From NCBI GenBank assembly GCA_032718565.1, contig JAVGVS010000021.1, positions 2,803,384 to 2,867,383 of the forward strand: a stretch of 64,000 nucleotides of DNA, read 5' to 3'. The first letter of the stretch is position 1. Every line of letters begins with the position of its first letter. A program made the translations under genes and the position numbers. Under the pieces are notes generated by a model. The model ran no database searches, was not told where the DNA came from, and saw nothing but the letters and a program-made list of their open reading frames with translations. Origin of the DNA: Distichodus sexfasciatus. Taxonomy: Eukaryota; Chordata; Actinopteri; Characiformes; Distichodontidae. Shown here one piece after another: positions 1 to 12,297 of this stretch.

Positions 1-3000
1 AATGCTGAAATAACAAATAAACGTTTGGAAACACAGTCGCAGATATAACTGACTAGAGTGTTGTTGGAAAGCTAACACTGCCATTTACATTGAAAATATA
101 GCCACAGAAACCTTGATAGAACAATAAGACTACTTAGGCGTTGCATTATCTATTTTAATTTAATTTATGTATTTGCACGAAGGTCCTTTGGTTCTTTGAT
201 TGTGTGATAATTAAGAAGCTGAATGAGCCTCCCTGAGTCTATTTTTTGTTCACTATTTCTTTATCTACTGCCTTTGTCTGTATCAAAAAAAGTGACACTT
301 TGTCTAAACATGCTTTGGAGTAATATGTTTATTTATAAGTGGTTGACAAGAAGGCACACAGAGATAAAAATGCTTCCTGCTCGTTTTTCATGTCTTCATA
401 CAACACTTCAGTGTCGGTTTGTAAAATACTTGATACTATGCTGCTTTGACTGGAAGGGATGTGATTTTTCCATCCAGTGAAATTCCTTCTCTGATCAGAA
501 AGTTTCTTTTTTTGGAATAACCCTGTTCTTGAGGTTAACTTCTGACTGCGGTAAATGATGATTTCACCAACTCAGTGGGCCTAAAATGGACCAGTTGACC
601 TTGTTCTTGCTTCAGATTTGGGAGATTCATGTTAATCAGCTGTTTTCTTTCTTCTCTCCAACTCTGTGCCAGGCAACTTCTGTTTGGATATACAAGCTTT
701 GCTAGCATCTCTCTCTCTCTTTCTTGCTCAATATCATATTCACGCTGCAAAATTATTTGCTCTAAAGGCAGAACAAGTTACCCAAATTAATCTAATAAAT
801 TAGCCTCAAGTAATATGCATGTATTTGTTTATTTGTAAAGCCCCAGTCCAATCATTTTCGTACTCTTTGGGCCTTTCTGCCTCTTTGCCTAATGATTTAC
901 AAATGAATCTATAATTGATGGTGTTCCAGTCACTTATTGTAGTTTTTACATAGGTTATGAATTCAGAAAGCAGTCTGCACGAAAAAGAACAAGAAGACAT
1001 GGATTTCTCTGGCTGACTAAATAACTTTTGGCGTAAATGTTGGTTTAAGCTGCAGATAAAAATAATGCAGTTGCACTGGGGATAACAACAGAAAATTATT
1101 AGATATTGTAATATTCTGCTAAATATCATACAATATAGAAAAACATAATATAATGATGTTTGGAACATTAAGGGTGAACTACATTCATAAAGAACAAATG
1201 AAAGATTTTCTGCAGTTCCTCTCATTTATTGTTTTCATTTAGTCTTTCACTTACTTAGATAGTATCCCTCAATTCCATCTTCTAATGTGATTTTTAATTT
1301 GCAACTAGAAGGTTCCATGAAACCACAAATGTGTCTTTATGGGTTGTTAGGCACGCTGAGATTCAGAAAGAAAGACGAGGAGAGATTCACAATTAGCCAC
1401 ATGCTAATAGCTAAAAATCTGAGCCATCAAAACACGGTGATGACATCTCAAACCATTCATTATATAATAATAGAATTCCTATGGGCAGTAAGTGATGCAT
1501 CTGCTCAAACTGTTAGATTATTTCTGGCTAATTAACCAACAGAAAAACAACAGTTAATAATGCCATTAAACACGTCTGTAATCAAATTAGTTGAAGCTCT
1601 CTGAGAGATGACAGGTTCTCTGAGAGTAGTTAGCACATTTTGCTAACTACAGTACTCTGCGCTTTTTCATACTTCATACCTACTTTAATTAGTTTTCCAG
1701 TCAGTGAACCTATTATCTGAGATGCCAAGTCGTTATGTGTGTGTTATTGCACTATTTATGGGCGAAGGTCTCAGGGTGTGAGGCTTTTGGGGCTTGCTTT
1801 GCGTCTCTCATTCTGAATATTTATGGCCCCCTTTATTTAGCTTCGGGGTGGGGGGCTCTGTGCACCGTCAGGAACTCCTGACTGCTGGAAATGAGTGCTG
1901 GCGCAGAGGTGACAGGGAGCATTAGGCCTTTGCTGGGAGATGTGTTTTCAATTAAACAGGAAGTACTCCTTACATCGCATCTATTATAGCCATTTCCCAG
2001 GAGCGAGCGCAGCCGCCCCTAATGCCCCTCGATGCTTGGTGGAAATCAAATCAAGGTTCCTTATAAGAAGGGCGGCCTGGACTTCCACGGCTTGTCTTAC
2101 TATTCGTTTGATGACTGCAATGGGTTCAGAATGGCCCTTAAGGCTTTCACTTTAGTCGTGATGCAGTTTCAACAGTGGCGCTTGCTCTGCGTTTAAAACC
2201 ACTTCATATGAATTTACCAGTAATGGAGTGAACACCACCACGTTTTTCAGCATTAGATTAGAATAACCTTGGCCCTTAGTTGTTTGTCTGTTTGTTTTCC
2301 CTTTAGCTATAACGGGAACAGCAGATGTGTTGTTTGCTGAAAGACTGAGTCAAAACTGCATGGCACGAACAGCTGTGTTATCTGTAGGCCAAATCTGTAG
2401 GTTATCTGTTTGTCACCTTCTCCTTTCATCCATGATCACTTAACTTAGAAGTTAAGTCAATTTTAATGACAATTCATTGTAAACATTGTGCTAAGCATTT
2501 TATTTGATTTCTAATGGATTGAAATAGTTTCATTCAGTTTTCTCTGAAACAACTACCTAAGAGTACCTGTCTTTTATGGTTTTAATGTTTAGCTCCGTTT
2601 TCTCAACTATTTAGTTTGTACTTTGTTAAGGTGCTGTTACAGGAGTTATATGTAAGAAATGTATGGCAAGTAATCATGCAACGAACCTTATATGTCATCA
2701 GAGATTAAGGAATCATGATAATTTGAAATACTGCCTGATTATGCATTAAGTGTGAATATTTAAAATATTTTCAACAGTTAAATAACGTTGTTCATGTTCG
2801 ATCATAGACTGTAGCCTATGTGTACACGGGTCATCTAAACGACTGAATTGCTTGAGAAACAACAACGGTGACTTGTGATGGCTAACATCGGCATTGTGTT
2901 ACGCTGAAACAGTGTGGTTACAGTGCAAACATTAAAATGCTAATTATGGCAATACAAAATGTAACATTAGACACTAGACTGGCCAAATATGATGATTCGC

Positions 3001-3161
3001 CAACCTATCTGGCAACATCGAGTCTGGGGAGGGGTGGGAGGGGAAACAACATGCTACGGTGTTTTGAGTTTGACTGCAGTACCAGTTTTAGTCACAATCT
3101 TACATATAGCTCCTTTAAGTACTATTTGGAGCATTTTGTACCAGGACTGAGTATTATAATT
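1..3161. other. Unique AT-rich non-coding stretch
   Basis: No transposon, RNA gene or plausible exon was recognised. Open frames here are short and compositionally random. The part around 1840-2160 is less AT-rich, has several CpGs and no repeat signature, so it is reported separately as a possible conserved non-coding element. Confidence 0.5.
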
Positions 3162-3236
3162 TTGACAAGTTTCTATATATACTTAGTTGACAAGTTTCTA
3201 TATATACTTAGTTGACAAGTTTCTATATATACTTAG
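3162..3236. repeat. 25-bp minisatellite, three perfect copies
   Basis: Three head-to-tail copies begin at 3162, 3187 and 3212. Each unit starts TTGACAAGTTTC and ends ATATACTTAG. I see no mismatch among the copies, which suggests recent expansion or homogenisation. Confidence 0.95.
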
Positions 3237-3734
3237 CCACAATTATAGTAAACTAATGAATGTTTCTCCAGTGCATTTCTATTGTAAACAATTGTTGCAT
3301 GTTATTTTTCCACCCTAATTTTATCATCTGACAGATTTTTTTTCTTTTGGAAGCTGACACTGAAGTGGTGACATTGCCATCTGCATGCTATGATTTTTAA
3401 GTCCTGGTCCTTGAATTCATGCATTCATGTTCTGGTTACTCCATGCCTGTATTAGTGATTTCACTTTCTGGTCACCATACTTTGGGAACTGATTATATTA
3501 GGAGAAAAACAAATTGAAGCACTTAATATTATGGCTTTGATTCAGGTTTTTTGAAAGTACTTTTATTATCAGATGCTTTGGTACTTTTCTTAAAGTAGTA
3601 TTGTAATGGGAGATCTATTATTTACAGCGTCTTTACCTTAGTATGGGTTTCGGGATGCATCACTAGTTGTGGATGCTTGTCAGCTCTAATACACAGAATG
3701 TTCACAATGAAGGTAAATACTAGCAGTGAATGTT
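3237..3734. other. Unique non-coding stretch
   Basis: Nothing recognisable apart from short T runs. No exon-like open frame. Confidence 0.4.
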
Positions 3735-3975
3735 GTGTGATTATTTGTCATTGTGAACACAGCACACGGTGCACTACAACAACATGTGACCTCTGCATTT
3801 GACCCATCCATAAAGAAGCAGTGGGCTGCTTTTTTATCAGCTCCCAGGGAGCAGTGCTTGGGGATGGTACCTTGCTCAGGAGTACCTCAGTGGTAACTTT
3901 ACCAGTCTGGGACATGAACCGGTGACCTTCCAATCAAAGGGCCAACTCCCTAACCATTACACTACCAACTGCCCA
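3735..3975 (-). mobile_element. tRNA-derived SINE, family A, near full length
   Basis: On the minus strand the element opens with a tRNA-like head: an A-box-like TGGTAGTGTAATGGTTAGG, then a B-box-like GGTTCATGTCCC. A body follows (about 3780-3880) that recurs at nine or more other places in this window. Its 3' end on the minus strand is close to CAATGACAAATAATCAC. The A and B boxes imply origin from a tRNA-class RNA polymerase III transcript, mobilised in trans by a LINE. No clear target duplication was seen. Family name unknown; labelled A here. Confidence 0.85.
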
Positions 3976-4775
3976 CTCTGTTGTAGCTTGCATGGCATTT
4001 TCTTAATGACCAGACAATATTATAGGCACTACTATAGTCTCTTCAAACTCAAGGTAATACCCAAAAGGTATAACGAGATCATTCTTCTTCTCACTCCTTA
4101 TATGCTACTGATTAATGCACTTTGAGTTGGATGAATAACGGGGAAGACACTCCAGGTCAGCTTTGTTTTATTAGCGCTCTCAGCACTGTAATCAAGTGGC
4201 ACATTAGCCTCAGGCCATAGTAGTGTAATCCCACTGCCAGGTATTAAAGCCAAGCTATTTCAGGCTCCGGAATGACATAACTACCTTAATCAAACACATC
4301 ACACCGAGAGAGCTGAGAGAAGCATGCAAATCCCTTAATAATCATGAAAATGCCTCTGTCAGTGAATTAGCCTTATGAGATGTGCAAATGATAGCATCAC
4401 TTTTCCTGACCCTGTCAAATACTTGGCAAATGTAAAGCAAACAACTCGTATTACAAAGAAATACTACAGTATAATTTGGAAATGAAGTTAGATGTGATGG
4501 GCATATTAAATTAAATGTACAGCAAAATATGAATTGTGCTGATGCATTCCTTTCTTGGATTATACATAAAATTTTATTAAAAGGTGTAGACAGGATTATG
4601 AGATTATGAGTGGCTCCCAATCGGAGTCCCGGCACCTTAAACATTTTCACAATGATTTAACTCGTCAGCTCATTCTAAAGCTGTGCATTTACTCAGGGTC
4701 GCTGCCACTTGCTTTCCTTGGAAGGAATGTGGAAAAGACTGGCTCACACATTTAATGTGTTTACCTCACAAAGTG
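3976..4775. other. Unique non-coding stretch with an octamer motif
   Basis: No repeat recognised. An ATGCAAAT octamer (POU-factor type site) lies at about 4324-4331, within a stretch from about 4160 to 4380 that lacks low-complexity sequence. Enhancer function is only a guess. Confidence 0.35.
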
Positions 4776-5111
4776 GGCAGCACGGTGGCGCAGTGGTTAG
4801 CACTGCCACCTCACAGCGAGAAGGTCCTGGATTCGATCCCTGGGTCAGCCGTAGGGCCCGAGTTTGCATGCTCTCCCCGTCTTCACATGGGTTTCAGCCT
4901 TGGGCTCTGGTTTCCTCCCACAGTCCAAAAGCATGCAATAAAGGTTAATTGGCAACTCTACATTGGCCCTGTAAGGTGTGATTGTGTGAGTGTGTCCCCT
5001 GCGGTGTGTTGGCATCTGCCCAGCGTTGGTCCCCAGTAGTTCCCAGGATAGGCTCTGGTCCTCCGCGACTCTGGCTGGGATTAACCATGAATGGATGAAT
5101 GAATGAATGAA
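4776..5111 (+). mobile_element. tRNA-derived SINE, family B, full length with target duplication
   Basis: The head carries an A-box-like TGGCGCAGTGGTTAGCAC and a B-box-like GGATTCGATCCC about 32 bp downstream, as in tRNA promoters. The body contains TTTCCTCCCACAGTCCAAAA and a TTAATTGGCAACTC motif shared with the copies at 23150, 29379 and 49388. It ends in a (GAAT)n tail. Flanks CTCACAAAGTG (4765-4775) and CTCACAATGTG (5112-5122) match at 10 of 11 bases and look like the target-site duplication of LINE-mediated retroposition. Confidence 0.88.
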
Positions 5112-7388
5112 CTCACAATGTGTTTAAATACCAGAGCTGTGCAGAGGAAACCAAAGTCATGCAAAAAATGTAAAATGGAAAATGGTTAAGGCAACAACCT
5201 TTTCAAAACCTATGCACACTTTTGTAATTCATGCAGCGTCTCTGCAGTTGACATCTTTTGAATGAAGGTGACTGAAACTAAAGATGGCTGTAGTTGATAT
5301 TACAGCAAACCATTTTCACACCTGATATACTGTCTGTCTCAACTGCTTTATCTTTCTGGCACCTGTCGGTCCATTTTGCCCATCACTGATTTTGACCTCT
5401 GTAGATCTGCTTTTTTCCACAAGCCTTTCCATGTTTCTCAGAGGAGGTTAATATCTCCCTCTTCCTTTGGCTGCATCCCTCACTTCAGGGAATCCTATTG
5501 AAATATTGAGCAGCTCAGTGTGAATGCTCACAATCGCTGTAAGAAGCGTTTTGAGGAGTTCTATTCTGATGTCTCTGCTCTATTAAAACCTCTTCAGTTC
5601 CAGGTATAGCTCAGCAAGAAAGGAAACCCTAGAAGGATGAGACTAAACCACACAAAGGTGGATTCACACAATTTCAGTATAAATTAAAAGAAAAAAGGAG
5701 AAATACTTTGTAAAATTATCCTGCATAAAACATTATGTGCATGACTTTCAGACTGCAAGGGTATGTGTGGGCAAGTCTTTAAGTAGTTATAAGGACTATA
5801 AGTCTGATTTTTGTGTACCCTTAATGGAAAGAAATACTTTTTAGAAAAGGGTAAGCACATTTTTAAGTAAACCTACTATAAGAATCAGAAGATTTGCTTT
5901 TGGTAGAGTTAGCGTGAGTTATGGATTTTTATATCACATAATATGGGAGTCATTGGAAGTACTTCTCAAAGATATCAAGATGCTTGTCTCAATGTGCACA
6001 CATAATTTCAGTGCTTTTACACTAAAGCATTACACTTTGTAATATGTGTGTAGATTACAGAGGCTCTTCAGCATTCTTCTCCCCTGTTCTACAATTATTA
6101 GCCTTTATCACAGATTCATTTTATAGAGCTGCTGTAACCTATTTGGAGGGCAGCTCTGGATACTGATCAGTAACCCTTATAATACTCCAAGAGAATAATC
6201 AGTGAACAAATTGTAATGTCATGTAAAATTCATTAAAGTTATTGCAGTTGTTGTTGAAGATTAATACAATTTATTGATTTTAAAAAAGCAACCTCTCAAC
6301 AATGATTTCCCAAGTGAAATTAGCTATTAAGTTTCTCAGATCCTAAATAACTGAAATATTTTAAATTGCCCTTTTTCATTTTTTCACTCTATAACTAGCC
6401 ACCCATTTCATTTTATGCTTTTTTATTATTTTTTTTTTCCTGAAGCTGGTAGGTCCCTTGTTATTATTTATTGAATTCTTTACTTCCCTGAGCAGCCTGT
6501 GCAAGACTGGATTTTAAAGGCCACAAGCTACTGGACTCTAGTCGTCACTAAAAGATATACACCTAGAATATGATTCAGAAATGCCAGCAAAACAACCTCC
6601 ATGACTGTAATGACATGTACATTGACAGGCACCGCCACATTCCTATATCCAAATGGCCATAAAATGACATACAGACGCCCACATATGCCCCATGTCTGTG
6701 CGAGGCGAACAGTAATATGTTAGTGATAAGGAAAGCCACTGTCCATCTGTCCCACATGAGATATTAGAGAGATTTGTTAGCTCTGACTTGCAGTCTTCAT
6801 TCCCCTGGGCCCCCCTCCTCTCTCCGCTCTCTCTCCCTCCACTGCAATGTGACACCACATTGTGCTTCTTCAGCGAAATCACTGTGGCGACAGTGAACAG
6901 AGTTCTACTTCTTAAAACACCAGCAGCACCGATTCTGCCCAAGGAGAAAGGGAAATCGACCTGCGTGGGGTGTATTTGCACAAGATGAAATTATAGGCAT
7001 CATTACCTAGAGGGGGGAAAAAGTTGAAGCAGCAGAACAGGACACGCCTTAAATTTGTTCTGTACTTTGTAACTCATGTCTCACTCAAGAACGCTGGCTT
7101 CAAATGCCATGCCATTCATTGGACGCTCTTATCCTTTTTCTGATTACAGTGATAGGTTGATTGGGACAACTTATGATTAAGGTTATTGTTTAGGGCAGGG
7201 ATAGGCAACTCCGGTCCTGGATTGTAAGATTTGAGCTAGATTTAACGCAATGACTTCTTGGTCTGTATTATACTACTAGATAACCACTCAATAATAATAA
7301 TAAAGAATATTCAAAAGTGTCTTTTGATCCAATGGAAATACATTGCTTAATGATTTTCCTTGATATGCAGTGGATTTCAAACCTTTAG
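5112..7388. other. Unique non-coding stretch
   Basis: About 2.3 kb with no convincing gene. The segment 6570-6980 is less AT-rich, and short frames overlap on both strands without coding-like character. Bases 7105-7150 weakly resemble the 3' end of the family C SINE on the minus strand. Confidence 0.4.
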
Positions 7389-7582
7389 GGCCTGTTTACA
7401 CGTATGCAAATATTTTTATAAACACATTTTTTTATATATGTATGGGCCTTTCGCTTACAGAGCTCTTGCCACCTCAAATGCATATTTTTTCAAAACGCTG
7501 GAATCTGTGGATATGCGTAAACGAAAGGCCCAAACATATAAAAAACGTGTTTAGAAAAATATCCGCACACGTGTAAACGTCT
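7389..7582. mobile_element. Fold-back (palindromic) element, probable MITE
   Basis: Two arms of about 70 bp, 7391-7460 and about 7505-7581, are reverse complements with scattered mismatches. Each contains GTTTACACG, a TATTTTT stretch and GGGCCTTTCG. The loop is only about 40 bp. Such near-complete palindromes are typical of non-autonomous DNA transposons. A third partial arm follows at about 7637-7671. The superfamily could not be assigned. Confidence 0.65.
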
Positions 7583-7708
7583 TTTTTTATTGAATGTCAT
7601 TTAAACACAATTAAAAAAATAAACATACAAAAATATGAGTTTATAAAAATATCTGCATACATGTATGCAGGCTCTCTGTGTAACACACCAAGTACCAATA
7701 TTTACCCT

Positions 7709-7730
7709 AAATCTTTTTTTTTTTTTTTTT
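7709..7730. repeat. Poly-T run
   Basis: Homopolymeric T run of about 20 bases, seen directly. It could be the poly-A tail of an unrecognised minus-strand retroposed copy, but nothing upstream supports that. Confidence 0.9.
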
Positions 7731-7830
7731 CATTAATTTTGTGCAAGAAAGTAGGACAAGCTTTTGCTGACCCTGTCTGGGGCAAATTGAAGATGCAGGC
7801 AACATCTGTTGTAAATCCTGCCAAAATGGA

Positions 7831-7856
7831 TCTCTCTCTCTCTCTCTCTCTCTCTC
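7831..7856. repeat. (CT)n microsatellite
   Basis: About 13 uninterrupted CT units. Confidence 0.95.
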
Positions 7857-8749
7857 AAAATGCATATTCCAGAGTGAGCTTTGGTGATCTTTAAACATGC
7901 TCTTTGAAAGTACAAGGCTAAACATGGGAGTAATTATATTTTAGCTACTAAACTTTTAATGGATGTCATTTGATATCCAAAGCCTCTTCGACCTCGTCTT
8001 CTGATTCCTTTTCTGTTTATTTACTTGGCATATTTTGTTTTTGCGTGACACGTTCCTTGGTAACTGTTTCTGCCTTCTAGTGCTGGTAAACTAGTTGATT
8101 TATGCATTAATTGGCTCCATTATGTATTATTGATTGCCAAAATGAATTCCATGTGATGTCTATCTACTGTGTAGTGACTTTGAAACACACTCCAAATCCC
8201 ACTTTTATTGCACTTATAAATCTACTGCCTCTTAGCTGCCTCTTATTTTGTTAATTTTATTTGACCCTAGGGATAGTGAGGGGCCCTTTAAGTTGCATAA
8301 TATGGTGTTTTAAGATTCATTATAAGATATATTAGAGACTGTGACTAAACCTAGGCATGAGGAAATAAATTGCAATGCGCAGCTCTCAAGTTACAAATAA
8401 TATTGCAACTTTAATGCCTTTATTACTCCAAATTACATTTATTTAATCTGCATGTGGCATTTTGACATGTCACACGTTGACACGTCAAGGCTGTGATGCA
8501 ATTTGTTACTTAGGTCGATGTAGATTGACATTTGTAGACTTTTAAAGCTGGTCCACTCTCGAAGAGGGCTGGCGAGGCTCTGCAGGTGGTCAGGTGTTAT
8601 GAGAAAGACGGGCAGGAGTGTGGCAGGTGGTGTGTGTGTGTGTAGAGGGGAGAAAATTTTCCAATAGGGTGCTATGCCACAAGGTCCCCCCATCTGCCAA
8701 ATAAGCAACTCAGTGTTAGTCTGGAATGCAGAGTTGGTTTTGCTAGCTT
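7857..8749. other. Unique non-coding stretch
   Basis: No element recognised. It contains a short GT run at about 8631-8643. Confidence 0.35.
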
Positions 8750-9480
8750 GTTTTCACCCTCTTCACTGCACGACGTGCACTGGAGAGTAGGAGAGTCCGC
8801 ATGCAAACGAGGAGAGTAATGACTTCGCCTTCCCTCCATCCACAGCGTATCAGCTCCGGAGCAGCTGCTGGCCACATTAAACACCCGCATGTAGCAAAGC
8901 GGAGCAGAAAATAAGTTTCCCACCGAGCCGGTCCACCTCGCTGCCTCTTCAAATACTCTGCCGTATGAATCAGCAAAGCGAAGTGATGTATTGGCTCCGC
9001 GAGTTTTGAACAAGCATTTTTCTTGGGATGGCCTTAAGATAAATACGGAGGAAGGAAATACGCGTCAGCTCTGTGCCTATTGTTTTTACTCCTTACGATC
9101 TTGTCTGCTTGATTTCTTACGTTCCTCCCTCGTTCTCCTATCCCGTATTACTCCCTCCCCGCAACTCTATCCCCACCCCCCAACTCTTTTTCCCTCGGGC
9201 AGAACCGAACGCATTAACCTCTGTTTATTTCGTCGCTTTCAAATTCATCATGGCCCCTTTGGAACTGTGGCCGAGGAAGGTGGCTGGCACGCAGTGACCT
9301 TCAGAAACTCCCTATTCTCTTTCGCCGCTCTCCTCGGCCTCAAGACGCGGTGCTGTGTCAGAATGATTTCTTATTCCATTTTTATGGTGGGAATGCAATG
9401 CTTTATCTCTTCGCCGGGTTCACGGTTTATACAAGGCGGCAGTGGCAGAGTGCCGTCGCCTCCTTCCTATGGTAAGCTGT
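8750..9480. promoter_or_regulatory. CpG-elevated unique block, possible regulatory region or exon
   Basis: By eye there are roughly 40 CpG dinucleotides in about 730 bp, well above the surrounding sequence, and no mobile-element signature. On the plus strand it ends at a fair splice-donor match, ATG|GTAAGC at 9471/9472. Open frames of 169 codons (plus, 8991-9500) and 113 codons (minus, 8672-9013) overlap here. They have no recognisable domain and are probably a by-product of composition. It could be a CpG island, a non-coding exon or a conserved element. Confidence 0.35.
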
Positions 9481-10755
9481 TTAGTCAAAGCGCAATGTGA
9501 GAGAGAACACGTCCTTCGCCGTCAGTGTGATTTAAGGGAGAGCTGAGAGAAGATGGGTCATTTTATGGTAAATCGTCAGCCTTCTGAATAATTGAGAGAG
9601 AAACAGATGATGATCCTACTATCTTCTCACTGACTCACTTTCCTTCCCTTTTTTATGAGAGCCTTAAGGCAAGATAAGGGCAGAGGAGAAACTCTCGTCC
9701 TTGTGTCCTCCTTTCAGGGGGTCCTGTGGGTGTGGACAAAAGTTTTGCATTCAACGGCTGCATGTGTTATTAACATACAACTCTTATTACGGTTGTTATT
9801 GGAAAGAGGTTTTGAGCTCCCTGTAGTGTTTCGCAAATCTGATGTGGACTGGGGGGTCTCAAAGCGACGGCCTGTATTTTTTGAGCAGATTTTTAATTAA
9901 TCAAAGTTGTTCACTGAATGTTTTACTGCTTTGAATTCTGAAAAGTGGACCACAGATTGCACGCTGCAGGTGGAATTCCCATTGCTGCCAGGCACTAATG
10001 CTGTGCTACAATGAGAATGGGTCAATCCTCTTGTAAAATCCCACTGTGTCTAGAATATACAGAGGAAAAATAGTTTGAATAAATAGATTTCATGCCAATC
10101 TGGATTCTTTGAGATTTGGTGAAACATGTATGCGGATCCGCCCTCTTGTTCTTTTCGTGTAACACTGAAGGCAATGAGTGTCCGTAGAGGGACTGGACAA
10201 ACGCCACTCCTGTTTACTCTCTGAAATGAATCTGTGAGATTGGACAATGACTGTGACCTCGCTGGGAAAGAATCAGAGAAAGGGCAGGGGAGGAGGAGCA
10301 GAAGAGAATGAAGCAGAAAGATCTTTGTGTTTGATACTCAAACATTGAGGCTGTTTGCCCCCTGCATCGTGCTCCAGGCAAACAGTGTAGCATTCTGGAC
10401 GCATGGCCAGCATAACGCAGGGTGGATCCTGTCCAGAACGTCACTGCACTGCTTACTCCACCCACAGAGAGACACCCACAGCATTCCTTTAGGGCAACCC
10501 TGAAATGCTGAGGACACTGAGTAACGCTCATATACTGACATGGAGCTGCCATACAGAAAACATCAACCACTGAGGAATTATGTTAGCAAACAGTTATGTT
10601 AATTCCTGCAGTGAGCTTCTCTAAATGTACAAGGACAGTGTTTTCTCATTCTAACAGTACTTAGTGTTTAAACGCTTACTTTTTAACTTTTATCTGTAGA
10701 GGCATGAGGATAGTGCATGAGAAGAGAAAGAAGGGAACACTACCCCACCTCTCTC
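9481..10755. other. Unique non-coding stretch
   Basis: No repeat or gene recognised. The final bases (CCTCTCTC) belong to the pyrimidine tract that continues after the inserted element at 10756. Confidence 0.4.
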
Positions 10756-11430
10756 TGGCCCTCATTTATCAAAAAAAAATAAACAAGAATAAAGTGTCTA
10801 TAAACGCCCTGTCTTGTATGCCAAACACAAGTGATTAGCACTCACATTTTAGAACTGCTGAATGAGCTCCTATCTCTGTTTTTGTGATTAATGTACGCAT
10901 AATCATCCATTGATGACGGCTTCAGATGCGCATGCGGACAATCTATCACGCCAATCTCACCAGGAAATCCAGCAACGTTATAAAATTCACTGATTGTAAC
11001 ATTTTGCTGAGTAAATATTAACATAAAATTAACTAAATATGAAAATATAATGGTAGCCATAGGCATGTCTGCAATAACGTAACTTTGCACATGGAACATT
11101 TATAATTACTGTAGTCTGTAATCTTACAATTAGATAAGTGGATAAAGACAGTTCATTAATCATATATAACCCACAATAAACATCACCTGAACCATTAATG
11201 CTTAACATAATTTAAGGCCAATTGTGATGTAATTAATTCTTTGATACAGCTTGATTTCCTCTGTTGCAGCGTGATTCCACACTGACAGGAAAGTGCGTAC
11301 ATGATCTGAGAGCTGCTGTGGATTTTAGCGTATCCTACGCTCACGGCAAAATTGATAAATCGCGGAATTGGCGTTAAAATGATCGTACACCCATTTTTCT
11401 GTCGCACGCACATTTGATAAATGAGGGCCA
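10756..11430. mobile_element. Non-autonomous TIR DNA transposon inserted in a pyrimidine tract
   Basis: The ends are perfect 18-bp inverted repeats: TGGCCCTCATTTATCAAA at 10756-10773 and its reverse complement at 11413-11430. No transposase frame is present in the 675 bp. The flanks are CTCTC on both sides, so a target duplication cannot be separated from the surrounding low-complexity sequence. The superfamily was not determined. Confidence 0.75.
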
Positions 11431-11775
11431 CTCTCTTTTCCTCTCTTGCTCTCCTCCACGTTCTTCCTCTATCCTTTTCTCTATCTCTCTGCCCCTCTCT
11501 TCTTCCCTTCTCTTCTCTTTCCCTTTCTCTCTATCCCTGTCTCTCAGTCATACTCTATCTCTCTCTCAATCCCTCTATCCTTCCCGTTCTCATTCTCCTT
11601 CCACCTTTCTCTCGCTCTCTCTCTCTCTTCCTCTCAATCCTTCTCTCTTCCCCACTTCTTTGTCTGTTTGTCACTCCCCACCCTTCTATCTTTTTCTTTC
11701 ACTTTCTTTCTCTTCTTCCTCTCATTTTCACCCCCTCTAGTTTTCTCTCTTCCTCTCTCACGCTCTTTTTCTTTG
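11431..11775 (+). repeat. Pyrimidine-rich (CT)n-like tract
   Basis: About 345 bp almost entirely C and T on the plus strand. All three forward frames stay open and give Ser/Leu/Phe/Pro-rich translations, which are artefacts. The tract resumes the CCTCTCTC that precedes the inserted element. Confidence 0.95.
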
Positions 11776-11994
11776 TGTGGGTAAAAGCTATCACCGTACA
11801 TCAGTCAGGACATCATGCATTGTAAGCGAATAATCTCACCCATATCGCTACTAGAACAAGATCAAAAGTTCACAGAGAGTAATAAAAAATGTACTCTCAT
11901 ATAACTGAGACCCTAAGTAGACACTAAATATACTTATCTAATTGGTAATCCAGATAAGATATACACACTTCATGTCCGGATTTAGCTGGTAACA

Positions 11995-12222
11995 TAAAAG
12001 TTAGGGACTTCACCCCGTGATCATTAGGTCATCATGTTGGTTTAAATCCCGGACCGGTAAAGGTACAACTGAGGTACTCATGAGCAAGGTGCCATCCCCA
12101 ACCACTGCTCCCCGTACGCCTGTCAGCTGCCCACTGCTCCTTTACAGATGGGTAAAATGCAGAGATCACATTTCTTTGTGTTTGTGTGCTGTGCTGTGCT
12201 GTGTTCACAAATAATCACTTAC
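11995..12222 (+). mobile_element. SINE family A, 5'-truncated
   Basis: It starts inside the tRNA-like head (a B-box-like GGTTTAAATCCCGG at about 12040) and runs through the shared body (GGTACTCATGAGCAAGGTGCC, then the GCTGTGCTGTGTTCACAA region). It ends at AATAATCACTTACT. Confidence 0.82.
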
Positions 12223-12297
12223 TTTCATTTTCAGCTTCAGGACTTCCCTTCTACTTTAAAATGCAACCCCTTTTATTCCATGCATGTACATATCATA

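Noticed and set aside
4776..4850. tRNA-like A and B boxes (also at 3920-3975, 12298-12360, 58163-58220)
   Set aside because: Cloverleaf potential is degraded and the sequences continue into repeated bodies. These are SINE heads, not tRNA genes.
8991..9500. Plus-strand open frame of 169 codons
   Set aside because: No recognisable domain and no acceptor or start context. The frame appears to follow from raised GC and CpG content. The region is kept as a regulatory candidate, not as a gene.
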